From Pseudoalteromonas shioyasakiensis (lineage in GTDB: Bacteria > Pseudomonadota > Gammaproteobacteria > Enterobacterales > Alteromonadaceae): a stretch of 64,000 nucleotides of DNA. The notes beneath the pieces are model-generated. The model ran no database searches. It worked only from the letters and a program-made list of their open reading frames with translations, and was not told the origin of the DNA. The DNA is taken from contig NZ_JANIGL010000004.1 of NCBI RefSeq assembly GCF_024518675.1, forward strand, positions 1-64,000, given 5' to 3'. Made by a program: the position numbers and the translations under genes. This document shows, one piece after another, positions 1 to 7,735 of the stretch. The stretch's first letter is position 1; every line of letters starts with the position of its first letter.

Positions 1-133
1 CTTACAGCTTACAGCTTACAGCTTACAGCTTACAGCTTACAGCTTACAGCTTACAGCTTACAGCTTACAGCTTACAGCTTACAGCTTACAGCTTACAGCT
101 TACAGCTTACAGCTTACAGCTTACAGCTTACAG
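1..133. repeat. Pure 7-bp tandem array (CTTACAG x19)
   Basis: Nineteen consecutive, perfectly identical copies of the heptamer CTTACAG fill the left edge of the window. The array ends 3 bp before the stop codon of the minus-strand pilC gene, so it lies directly downstream of pilC. It may continue leftward out of the window, so 19 is a minimum. Its perfection suggests recent expansion by slippage. A sister array with one base changed lies at 14084-14139. Confidence 0.97.
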
Positions 134-136
134 CCG

Positions 137-1363
137 CTATACCACCGCACCAAGCTGGAATATTGGTAAGTACATGGCGATGATCAAACCACCTACTAGC
201 ACACCAAGTACTGCCATTATTAAGGGTTCTAGTAAGCTTGATAAACCATCTACTGCATCATCCACTTCTTGTTCATAAATAGTGGCTACTTTTGCCAGCA
301 TACCATCAAGCGAGCCCGATTCTTCACCAATGGCGACCATTTGAATAACCATATCGGGGAATATCTTTGAATTACGCATTGCCCAGTTCATTTGGTTACC
401 TGAACTAACCTCTGCTTTAATGTCTAAAATAGCATAACGGTAAACCGCATTACCCGAGGCACCTGCCGCAGAATCAAGCGCATCAACTAAGGGCACACCG
501 GCAGCAAATGTAGTTGAAAGTGTACGAGCATATCGGGCTACAGCGGCTTTATTTAAAATCATACCAATTACCGGCAGTTTTAATATTGCTCTATCGTTTG
601 CATCGCGCAGTTTTTTACTTTTAAGCAAGGCTTCTTTATATGCATAACCAAAGCCGACAAGTGCGATGAGTATTATCCACCAATATTCCTGCATAAACTC
701 AGATATACCAATAACCATTAAGGTAAATGCGGGCAGCTCTGCACCAAACCCATTAAAAATATCTTGGAATTGTGGTACTACGAAAATTAGCAATATAGAG
801 GTCACAATAAGTGCGACAACTAAAACTGCAATCGGGTAAAACATAGCTTTTTTAATTTTTGATTTTAATGCTTCAGACTTTTCTTTATAAAGCGCGACAC
901 GGTCAAATATTTTATCAAGCGCGCCAGATTGCTCGCCAGAGGCAACTAAATCACAATACAAATCATCAAAATAGCGAGGGTGTTTACGTAATGCGTTTGA
1001 TAAAGTCCCCCCCGCTTTTACCTCATCGCCAATGGTTTCCATTAGTTTGCCGACGCTTTTATTACTTGCACCAGTACCTATCATTTCAATGGCTTGAATC
1101 AGTGGCACACCTGCCATTAACATAGTGGCGATTTGACGGGTAACCAAGGCAATGTCTTTTGGTGTTATTTTTTGCATACGGGCGCCAAACAGTGGCTTGG
1201 CTTTTCGTTTGACTTTGGATGGAGTTATACCTTGTTTACGTAACTGGGCTTTAACTAAAGCAATACTCGCGCCATTCATTTCGCCTTCCAAGCGTTTACC
1301 ACGGGCGCTTACACCTACCCATTCAAAGGTGTCTTGTCCTTTTTTATCTGTGTCTTTAGCCAT
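137..1363 (-). CDS. pilC: Type IV pilus inner-membrane platform protein PilC
   Basis: PilC is the polytopic inner-membrane protein on which the pilus assembly ATPases act during pilin polymerisation. The 408-residue product has the usual length and two repeated T2SSF domains, at about 75-200 and 275-400. Each is followed by strong hydrophobic segments (about 175-200, 222-240 and 378-402). The conserved GVPLIQAIEMI and GVPLVDALDSA motifs open the two halves. The start MAKDTDKKGQ fits the family N-terminus, with only a weak GGGAT before it. In related genomes pilC follows pilB. Here the upstream neighbour is a convergent-facing tfpZ-like gene and no pilB is present. Downstream is the heptamer array, and pilD, if present, lies outside the window. 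Confidence 0.95.
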   Translation of the reverse strand: MAKDTDKKGQDTFEWVGVSARGKRLEGEMNGASIALVKAQLRKQGITPSKVKRKAKPLFGARMQKITPKDIALVTRQIATMLMAGVPLIQAIEMIGTGASNKSVGKLMETIGDEVKAGGTLSNALRKHPRYFDDLYCDLVASGEQSGALDKIFDRVALYKEKSEALKSKIKKAMFYPIAVLVVALIVTSILLIFVVPQFQDIFNGFGAELPAFTLMVIGISEFMQEYWWIILIALVGFGYAYKEALLKSKKLRDANDRAILKLPVIGMILNKAAVARYARTLSTTFAAGVPLVDALDSAAGASGNAVYRYAILDIKAEVSSGNQMNWAMRNSKIFPDMVIQMVAIGEESGSLDGMLAKVATIYEQEVDDAVDGLSSLLEPLIMAVLGVLVGGLIIAMYLPIFQLGAVV

Positions 1364-1514
1364 TGCTTTATCCCGAATTACAGTTAGGAAATAAAAAAAT
1401 ATTATACTCTATAGTAGCCAGCTTTAACTGCTAAAACAATTGATTAGATAAACTTAAGCTGATTAAATAGACAAAATTTAACTTATTTACTTTTAGTTGG
1501 AGTGTAATGCGTTA

Positions 1515-2123
1515 ATGAGTGCTATTTACTTAAGAAAACTAAAATGGTCTGGTTTACATTTTTTACTCGGGTTTCTTGTATTATCTGTTGCTGGTTTTTA
1601 TATTTATTCTCAGTGGTTCTATGCTGGCAGACATTACTTAACAGATCTAGTTGGACTCGCTGGAATCATTCTATCAATTGATTTAATTTTAGGTCCGATG
1701 CTTTGTCTTTGGTTATTATCACCAATAAAAACAAGAAAAGAAAATATCACTAACCTAATACTTATTGTTTTTTTGCAATTAAGTTCTTTAAGTTATGGGG
1801 TTATGCAAATAGACAGTCAACGCTTAGCTTATATTGTGAAATGGCAAACATCTTATTTTGCAATATCAAAAGGCGATGCTAGAGGTGAATATACCCTCGA
1901 GGGTTTTTATTTATTTAATGAACCAGCTGTTGGTACTAAAAATCGTGCATTGTATGGCAAGCTAATAGAGCAATCGATTCCACCAATAGAAATGAATGAG
2001 TTTTTTCAACCAACAGATTTCGTAACTGAGTGCAAAACTATATGTGGGGTAATCACCAAGAATGGAATTGTTAATGTAACAAAAATAAATGGTGTACTTA
2101 CGTTTAACAAGTCCCTTCACTGA
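1515..2123 (+). CDS. TfpX/TfpZ family type IV pilin accessory protein
   Basis: This 202-residue membrane protein resembles the TfpX/TfpZ pilin accessory family, which in Pseudomonas and Acinetobacter is encoded beside pilA and helps its cognate pilin assemble. Three hydrophobic helices lie at about 14-35, 45-71 and 80-102, and a mostly soluble C-terminal half follows with the family-like segment YIVKWQTSYFAISKGDARG. ATG 1515 is preferred over an in-frame TTG at 1497 because GGAG lies about 10 nt upstream of it. The gene faces the two pilin genes and its 3' end overlaps the minor pilin gene by 20 bp. It looks AT-rich and uses AGA arginine codons, which suggests acquisition as a cassette with the pilins; that is inference. 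Family assignment is by eye. Confidence 0.8.
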   Translation: MSAIYLRKLKWSGLHFLLGFLVLSVAGFYIYSQWFYAGRHYLTDLVGLAGIILSIDLILGPMLCLWLLSPIKTRKENITNLILIVFLQLSSLSYGVMQIDSQRLAYIVKWQTSYFAISKGDARGEYTLEGFYLFNEPAVGTKNRALYGKLIEQSIPPIEMNEFFQPTDFVTECKTICGVITKNGIVNVTKINGVLTFNKSLH

Positions 2124-2535
2124 TACAAGTGCTGGTGGAAGATAATTCCCATAGTAACTGGTTTGAGTTAACGCTAGCGACCATTATATATGTATCGCCA
2201 GAGCTTGAAATTGAGGCTTCGCTGCTTGCTGTAGAGGTGATTTTATAGCTACCTCCAGTATTTGATAATTCAATATTGGACATAAAAGCTGATGAGGTAA
2301 AGTCTGTTTGTTGTACGCCTATCTTATTAAATGAATCACAATTACTTAACGTTTCCCTGGTGTAAAAGCACACTTCAATAGCTCTTTGCAAGGCATTCGA
2401 TGCTAGGATGACCTCTGTAAACTTTGATCGTTTGAAGTGATTATTATAGGCAGGAAGAGCTAATGACACCAAAATCCCCATAATGGCGATGGTAATCATT
2501 AGCTCTATTAATGAGAAGCCTGAAAGGTTTTTCAT
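2104..2535 (-). CDS. Type IV pilin (second, tandem pilin)
   Basis: A 143-residue type IV prepilin. The leader MKNLSG is followed by the processing site and mature FSLIELMITIAIMGILVSLA, with the conserved Glu5. The region after the N-terminal helix has a cysteine pair (IEVCFYTRETLSNC), and the C-terminus has a second pair (TCISEGTC), so two disulfide loops are plausible. The gene starts 8 bp after the stop of the upstream pilin with no clear ribosome-binding site, which suggests translational coupling. It is more diverged from the classical pilin than its neighbour and could be a second major pilin, a minor pilin, or a duplicated variant. Its 3' end overlaps the opposing accessory gene. Confidence 0.9.
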   Translation of the reverse strand: MKNLSGFSLIELMITIAIMGILVSLALPAYNNHFKRSKFTEVILASNALQRAIEVCFYTRETLSNCDSFNKIGVQQTDFTSSAFMSNIELSNTGGSYKITSTASSEASISSSGDTYIMVASVNSNQLLWELSSTSTCISEGTC

Positions 2536-2543
2536 TTATTAGG

Positions 2544-2969
2544 TTAACAGACACCTTCAGCGATGCATGTACCTGTTTGTGCCCATGTGAGACTGCCTGC
2601 AGACTCTGTTGGGGTTAAAATATAAGTTGCGCTATCAACAGTTGCTGCACCTGTTGCAGTTATAACAGCATTAGCTGCGATTGCAACTGTAGCAACATGA
2701 TCCCCTGCTTGCGCACCAGCAGCGTCTAAACCAATTTCAGAAGCTTCATCACAACTAGCTAATACTCCAGCTCCACGGGTTTGGTAGCACACATCTACTA
2801 AGCCTTTTACCGAAGATGCAGCAAGTACAACTTCAGAAAAGCGTGCTTTTTTAGTGTAATTTTGATATTGCGGTAATGCGATAGCAGCAAGAATACCGAT
2901 GATTGCGATAACAATCATTAATTCAATCAGGGTAAAACCCTTTTGACTTTGTTGTGTCATTTTTTCCAT
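2544..2969 (-). CDS. pilA: Type IV major pilin PilA
   Basis: A 141-residue prepilin with leader [11 protein letters not shown], cleavage before Phe, and mature [20 protein letters not shown] with Glu5, the signature of type IVa major pilins. The body is alanine- and threonine-rich, with two cysteine pairs ([15 protein letters not shown] and the C-terminal TCIAEGVC) that probably close disulfide loops. The start is supported by AGGAGAGG six bases upstream. It is first in a two-pilin unit transcribed away from nadC. I see no convincing sigma-54 (PilR/RpoN) promoter upstream, although such promoters are usual for pilA. Confidence 0.93.
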   Translation of the reverse strand: MEKMTQQSQKGFTLIELMIVIAIIGILAAIALPQYQNYTKKARFSEVVLAASSVKGLVDVCYQTRGAGVLASCDEASEIGLDAAGAQAGDHVATVAIAANAVITATGAATVDSATYILTPTESAGSLTWAQTGTCIAEGVC

Positions 2970-3455
2970 GTTCCTCTCCTAAAGGATAGTATGTTTGTAA
3001 GTTAACCAGTTTATTAGTGATGGTGTGTGCCTTGGCTAATATAACTTGCTTATCTTACGGTTTTTTTAAAAATCGTTTTTCTAATGTGTATACCTAACCT
3101 AAACTAAGGAAAAGTAGCCTGTTAGAATTACTTTAGCACTAAAATCACGTTTTGAAAGCCATTTAAACAGCATTTAGCGTCATTTTAAGAACTTTCCTAT
3201 CATAAAAAAGATAATTTATGTTGTTACAGTCTTAAATTGTATTGATAGCTATTGGTGTAAAATACAAATTGTAACTTTAAGGTTGGTTTTTGTATTTAAC
3301 CTAGCTCCTTTGGCTTATGCTAACATTATTTTTTATAAAAGTGGGTAGCAAAATTTACATTCTGTAACAAAATAAGCCTTTCGGCTTATTTAATGCTTTT
3401 TTGTACAATTTGTCAACGGATTAGGTAAATATAAAATTCGTGACTTAAAGAATAA
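2970..3455. other. Gap between pilA and nadC (leader and terminator only)
   Basis: About 490 bp without a convincing gene. It should hold the pilA promoter and leader on the minus strand and the nadC terminator (annotated separately). It is AT-rich with several T-tracts. No open frame with a ribosome-binding site and no repeat element was seen here. Confidence 0.6.
3367..3390 (-). terminator. Rho-independent terminator after nadC
   Basis: On the minus strand the inverted repeat AATAAGCC / GGCTTATT with loop GAAA is followed by TTTTG. It lies about 65 bp past the nadC stop codon and is correctly oriented for it. The loop GAAA is a stable tetraloop, which supports the call. The U-run is short. 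Confidence 0.6.
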
Positions 3456-4337
<882 letters not shown>

Positions 4338-4360
4338 TTACTATGTTTGAGTAGTGAAGA

Positions 4361-4790
4361 GAAGAGCTTTCAGCTGTAATGGTATTAGGGTTCTGTGTTA
4401 AAGCCAATCGGCGCTAAAGCACTCTCCTACAGGTGCATAGGTGTGATTTTGTGGGAACAGGCTTCAGCTTTGATGGTATTGAGGTTCTGTGTTAAAGCCA
4501 ATCGGCGCTAAAGCACTCTCCTACAGGTGCATAGGTGTAATTTTGTGGGAACAGGCTTCAGCTATAATGATATTGGGGTTCTGTGTTAAAGCTAATCGGC
4601 GCTAAAGCGCTCTCCTACAGGCGCATAGGTGTAATTTTTGTGGGGAACAGTCTTTAGCTGTAATGATATTGGGGTTCTGTGTTAAAGCTAATGGGCGCTA
4701 AAGCGCTCTCCTATAGGTGCATAGGTGTGATTTTTGTGGGAACAGGCTTTAGCCGTGATGATGTTTGAGGTTTTGCGTTAAAGCTAAAGA
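4361..4790. repeat. REP/BIME-like tandem array, period about 94-97 bp
   Basis: Four and a half imperfect copies of a 94-97 bp unit fill the nadC-ampD gap. Each unit carries GTGGGAACAGGCTT on the plus strand (starts near 4451, 4545, 4640 and 4736) and, on the minus strand, GTAGGAGAGCGCTTTAGCGC, joined by the spacer CTGTGTTAAAGC (starts near 4393, 4487, 4581 and 4677). Both motifs share a GTRGGA head followed by a hairpin with a TTTAG-type loop, the layout of REP elements paired as a BIME. The first and last units are incomplete and degenerate. Another copy lies at 6450-6526. The rest of the gap to ampD holds nothing further I can identify. Confidence 0.85.
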
Positions 4791-4974
4791 TTCTGGGTGT
4801 ATTGATCGCTCGGAGCTCATTACTCGAAGCCCGTGGCTTTTTTCTTTTCGCCATAAATAACTGCCCAGAGGAATGTGATGCATGCAACAAGTAGTCGCAG
4901 GCTTAAATGACTTTACTATTATTCTGTTTTGAAATCTATTAGCATTTGAGTATACCTATATTTACTGACACATT

Positions 4975-5520
4975 ATGATAATAAACTCTATTGGCGTCGT
5001 TGATACGGCGACTCAACGACCATGCACACACTTTGATGAGCGCCCAAGCGGTGAAGAAATTTCTTTATTGGTCATTCACAATATTTCATTGCCTGCAGGG
5101 GAGTTTGATACCCCTTTTGTAGATGATTTATTTATGGGCAATATTGATTGCCACGCTCATCCAAGCTTTAGTGATTTACAAGGGCTTAGAGTATCTGCGC
5201 ATTGTTTTATTAAACGCACTGGCGAAATAGTGCAGTATGTGCCTTTTAGTAAGTGTGCGTGGCATGCTGGTAAGTCTGAGTTTTTAGGGCGCGAACGTTG
5301 TAATGACTTTAGTATCGGGATTGAGCTTGAAGGAACTGACACTAGCGGATATACCCAAATGCAATATAATGCATTACAATCATTAACTAAGTTATTGATG
5401 AATAACTATCCGGCAATAACAAAGGCTCGTATAGTCGGGCACTGTGATATTGCTCCAGGACGCAAAACAGATCCCGGTGAGAGTTTTGATTGGCAACATT
5501 ACTTTGCTGCCCTTTTCTAA
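4975..5520 (+). CDS. ampD: 1,6-anhydro-N-acetylmuramyl-L-alanine amidase AmpD
   Basis: AmpD is the cytoplasmic zinc amidase that removes the stem peptide from anhydro-muropeptides during cell-wall recycling, lowering the signal that induces AmpC-type beta-lactamases. The 181-residue protein has no signal peptide, as expected for AmpD. The likely zinc ligands are His35 (LLVIHNIS), His156 and Asp166 (GHCDIAPGRKTDPG), and the catalytic glutamate is in SIGIELEG (Glu117). The WHAG motif at 96-99 is also conserved. It is followed 24 bp later by ampE, the usual pairing. Confidence 0.96.
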   Translation: MIINSIGVVDTATQRPCTHFDERPSGEEISLLVIHNISLPAGEFDTPFVDDLFMGNIDCHAHPSFSDLQGLRVSAHCFIKRTGEIVQYVPFSKCAWHAGKSEFLGRERCNDFSIGIELEGTDTSGYTQMQYNALQSLTKLLMNNYPAITKARIVGHCDIAPGRKTDPGESFDWQHYFAALF

Positions 5521-5544
5521 CCTGCTTTATGCAAAGAGACTGCT

Positions 5545-6396
5545 ATGATTCTAATTTCTATTATTATCGCATTAATTTTAGAGCGTTTAGGCGCTCGTTC
5601 AGACTATTGGCAAATTAGCCATTATGCACAGGGCTATTTAACACGCTCTAATAAGCAGCTAAGTGAAAAAGGCCTGTTTAATTCTGCCCACGGTTTTTTA
5701 ATTTGGTTAATTCTGCCAGTTATAGCAATCGCTTTGGTTTATACCTTTTCTGACTTTGTGCTTTGGCAACTTGCTGTCAATATTGTGGTGTTATTGGTTT
5801 GCTTTGGTTGTGCTAAACATCGAGCTTTATATAAGGCGTATTTAAATGCACTTACCCGAGAAGACCATGAAGCGGCAAGTTTGTATGCTCTGCAAATGGG
5901 TCAAAACAAAACTGAAGATGAGCCCGATGGCGAAACGTTTGGGCAAACATTGGCGTGGATTAATTTTCGCTTTTATTGCGCGGTCATTTTTTGGTTCGTT
6001 ATTTTAGGTGCCCCCGGTGCTGTGCTTTATGCACTCGTGCGTACTTACGCAGATTTAGTGCGTGATGACAAAAAAGTCGTTTACGTTTCACGTTTTAAAT
6101 TAATTCATACGTTATTATTTTGGCTTGATTGGTTACCGGCTCGAATTACCAGCTTTGGTTACTTAGTTATTGGTAACTTTAATAAAGGTACCAGTTGCTT
6201 ACTGCGTTATGCATTTGACTTTTCGGTGAGTAATCGAAAAGTAGTGACGAATACGGCATTGGCTGCAGAGCAAATTGAGCAACAACATTTTGGCTGTGCG
6301 GTTGAGGCAACCTGTATGATGAAGCTGGTTAAACGTAACGTGTTATTTTATTTAGTGCTTATTGCTTTGCTCACCTTGTTTGGTGGTTTGGCGTAA
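5545..6396 (+). CDS. ampE: Inner-membrane regulatory protein AmpE
   Basis: AmpE is a polytopic inner-membrane protein co-transcribed with ampD; its exact role is unsettled. The 283-residue product has the family length. It opens with the hydrophobic MILISIIIALILERLG, has the conserved second segment near 50-90, GAPGAVLYALVRTYADLV near 153-170, and a hydrophobic C-terminus (FYLVLIALLTLFGGLA). It lies 24 bp after ampD, and a ribosome-binding site (AAAGAGA) precedes ATG 5545. Confidence 0.93.
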   Translation: MILISIIIALILERLGARSDYWQISHYAQGYLTRSNKQLSEKGLFNSAHGFLIWLILPVIAIALVYTFSDFVLWQLAVNIVVLLVCFGCAKHRALYKAYLNALTREDHEAASLYALQMGQNKTEDEPDGETFGQTLAWINFRFYCAVIFWFVILGAPGAVLYALVRTYADLVRDDKKVVYVSRFKLIHTLLFWLDWLPARITSFGYLVIGNFNKGTSCLLRYAFDFSVSNRKVVTNTALAAEQIEQQHFGCAVEATCMMKLVKRNVLFYLVLIALLTLFGGLA

Positions 6397-6449
6397 AGAA
6401 ATGGTTAAAAGTTAAAGCCTAGATACGAACGGTGTAAAAACATATTTTT

Positions 6450-6526
6450 GTGGGAACAGGCTTTGGCCGTGATGCGGTTTGAGATTCAGTGTTAAAGCCA
6501 ATCGGCGCTAAAGCGCTCTCCTACAA
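6450..6526. repeat. Single REP/BIME-like unit
   Basis: One copy of the unit found as an array at 4361-4790, with GTGGGAACAGGCTTTGGCC on the plus strand and GTAGGAGAGCGCTTTAGCGC on the minus strand. It lies about 55 bp after the ampE stop, showing that the element is dispersed as well as tandem. It could stabilise the ampE mRNA 3' end or act in transcript attenuation; this is inference. Confidence 0.85.
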
Positions 6527-6641
6527 TTAGTAGCCTGACTCCTGTGGTTTTTCTCATTTTGTTCTCATTCACTTCTCTTTGTGCAAAAATTTTTAAGTTA
6601 TTTATTGATAGTAAATCGCCCGCTTCTCAAGGGATGTTGTC

Positions 6642-6652
6642 TGGTCAGACCA
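6642..6652. promoter_or_regulatory. PdhR operator, upstream copy
   Basis: TGGTCAGACCA is a perfect palindrome around the centre and matches the TGGT-N3-ACCA core of PdhR operators. It lies about 240 bp before pdhR and about 150 bp before the second site at 6801-6811. Flanks are not the usual AAT/ATT, so it may be the weaker of the two sites. Confidence 0.6.
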
Positions 6653-6795
6653 TTTCGTGTTTTATTAAAAATCCTTCCCAAAGTCAGCGGTTATCACCTA
6701 CTGTTTAATCTTTGAGCTAAATGCGTTAGGCTAGTTTTGTATGCGGGCTGCTCATGAAATTGACAGTAAACTTGCTTTTTGATAACGTATGGCTC

Positions 6796-6815
6796 AAATT
6801 TGGTATGACCAATTT
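6796..6815. promoter_or_regulatory. PdhR operator, promoter-proximal copy
   Basis: AAATTTGGTATGACCAATTT contains TTGGTATGACCAA, an excellent match to the PdhR operator of E. coli (ATTGGTNNNACCAAT). It lies 75 bp before the pdhR start, where it can block the pdhR-aceEF promoter until pyruvate releases the repressor. Confidence 0.85.
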
Positions 6816-6889
6816 ACCTTTTGGTTTCAGCTATAGGCACAGGTTGGCGTGTTAGTCATCAGTGGCCATTACAATGCGGACGTTGATTA

Positions 6890-7639
6890 ATGTCTTTAAA
6901 GATTAAAGCAGCAAAACTGTCGGATGTTATTTTACAGCAACTTGAGAATATGATTCTTGAGGGATCATTAGCACCGGGCGAAAAATTGCCGCCAGAGCGC
7001 GAATTAGCTAAGCAGTTTGAAGTCTCTCGCCCTTCATTGCGTGAAGCGATTCAAAAGCTAGAGGCTAAAGGGTTAGTAACGCGCCGCCAAGGTGGTGGTA
7101 CGTTTGTAAAAAATCAGCTTGAAGAAGGACTTACCGATCCTCTGTTTGATTTGATCAGTAAGCACCCTGAATCACAGTTTGATTTATTAGAGTTTCGTCA
7201 TGCTTTAGAGGGCATCGCAGCTTATTATGCAGCGCTGCGTGGCACCAGCACAGACTTTGAAAAAGTAAAACAAAGTTTTGAATGTATTGCCCTAGCGAAA
7301 GATGATTTACAACAAAAAGCGAAAGCAATTAATGCTTTTCATTTTAGTGTTGCAGAGTCATCACATAATGTGGTGTTGCTTCATTTAGTGCGCGGGATGC
7401 AAGCGCTACTTGAACAAAATGTATTACAGAATTTAACGGTATTGCTAGAAAAGCCGCATATTAGTAAGCAGTTAGCAGAGCATCGCCGTTTATTAATGGA
7501 TGCAGTTATTGAAGGGAATCCTGAACAAGCTCGTCTTGCCAGTAATGCTCACTTAGCCTTCATTGAAGAAGCGCTACTTGAAGCAGGTAAAGAGCACTCG
7601 CGTATTGAACGTAGTTTAAGACGCACTAAACAAAATTAG
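6890..7639 (+). CDS. pdhR: Pyruvate-responsive GntR-family repressor PdhR
   Basis: PdhR is a FadR-subfamily GntR regulator that represses the pyruvate dehydrogenase operon when pyruvate is low. The 249-residue protein has the winged helix-turn-helix at about 10-75 (ILEGSLAPGEKLPPERELA, SRPSLREAIQKLEAKGLV) and an FCD effector domain at about 100-230, with the conserved LLEFRHALEGIAAYYAA and the metal/effector histidines in HFSVAESSHN and the EHRRLL region. It heads the pdhR-aceE-aceF unit, and two PdhR boxes lie upstream, so autoregulation is expected. The start at 6890 fits the family N-terminus, with a weak ribosome-binding site. Confidence 0.95.
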   Translation: MSLKIKAAKLSDVILQQLENMILEGSLAPGEKLPPERELAKQFEVSRPSLREAIQKLEAKGLVTRRQGGGTFVKNQLEEGLTDPLFDLISKHPESQFDLLEFRHALEGIAAYYAALRGTSTDFEKVKQSFECIALAKDDLQQKAKAINAFHFSVAESSHNVVLLHLVRGMQALLEQNVLQNLTVLLEKPHISKQLAEHRRLLMDAVIEGNPEQARLASNAHLAFIEEALLEAGKEHSRIERSLRRTKQN

Positions 7640-7735
7640 TATAAAGATAATAATTTAAGCAAGTACGGTATTGAAACACACAATACACAGTATTAATTAA
7701 AAACATTCGTATTTTAAACATAAGGAAACCTCCGT

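Noticed and set aside
1-133. The heptamer array as a CRISPR or as the end of a coding repeat
   Set aside because: Units are 7 bp with no spacers, and 7-bp units shift frame at each copy, so neither a CRISPR nor a coding repeat is possible.
1497-1517. TTG 1497 as start of the TfpX/Z-like gene
   Set aside because: The start would sit on the GGAG that serves ATG 1515 as ribosome-binding site.
3014-3040. Possible sigma-54 promoter for pilA on the minus strand (AAGGCACACACC...)
   Set aside because: GG at the -24 position is present, but the -12 position reads CA instead of GC at the required 10-bp spacing, so it is not a credible RpoN site.
4826-4850. AAGCCCGTGGCTTTTTTC before ampD as a terminator
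   Set aside because: Only a 5-bp stem with a 3-nt loop and no gene upstream on the plus strand to terminate. Too weak to annotate.
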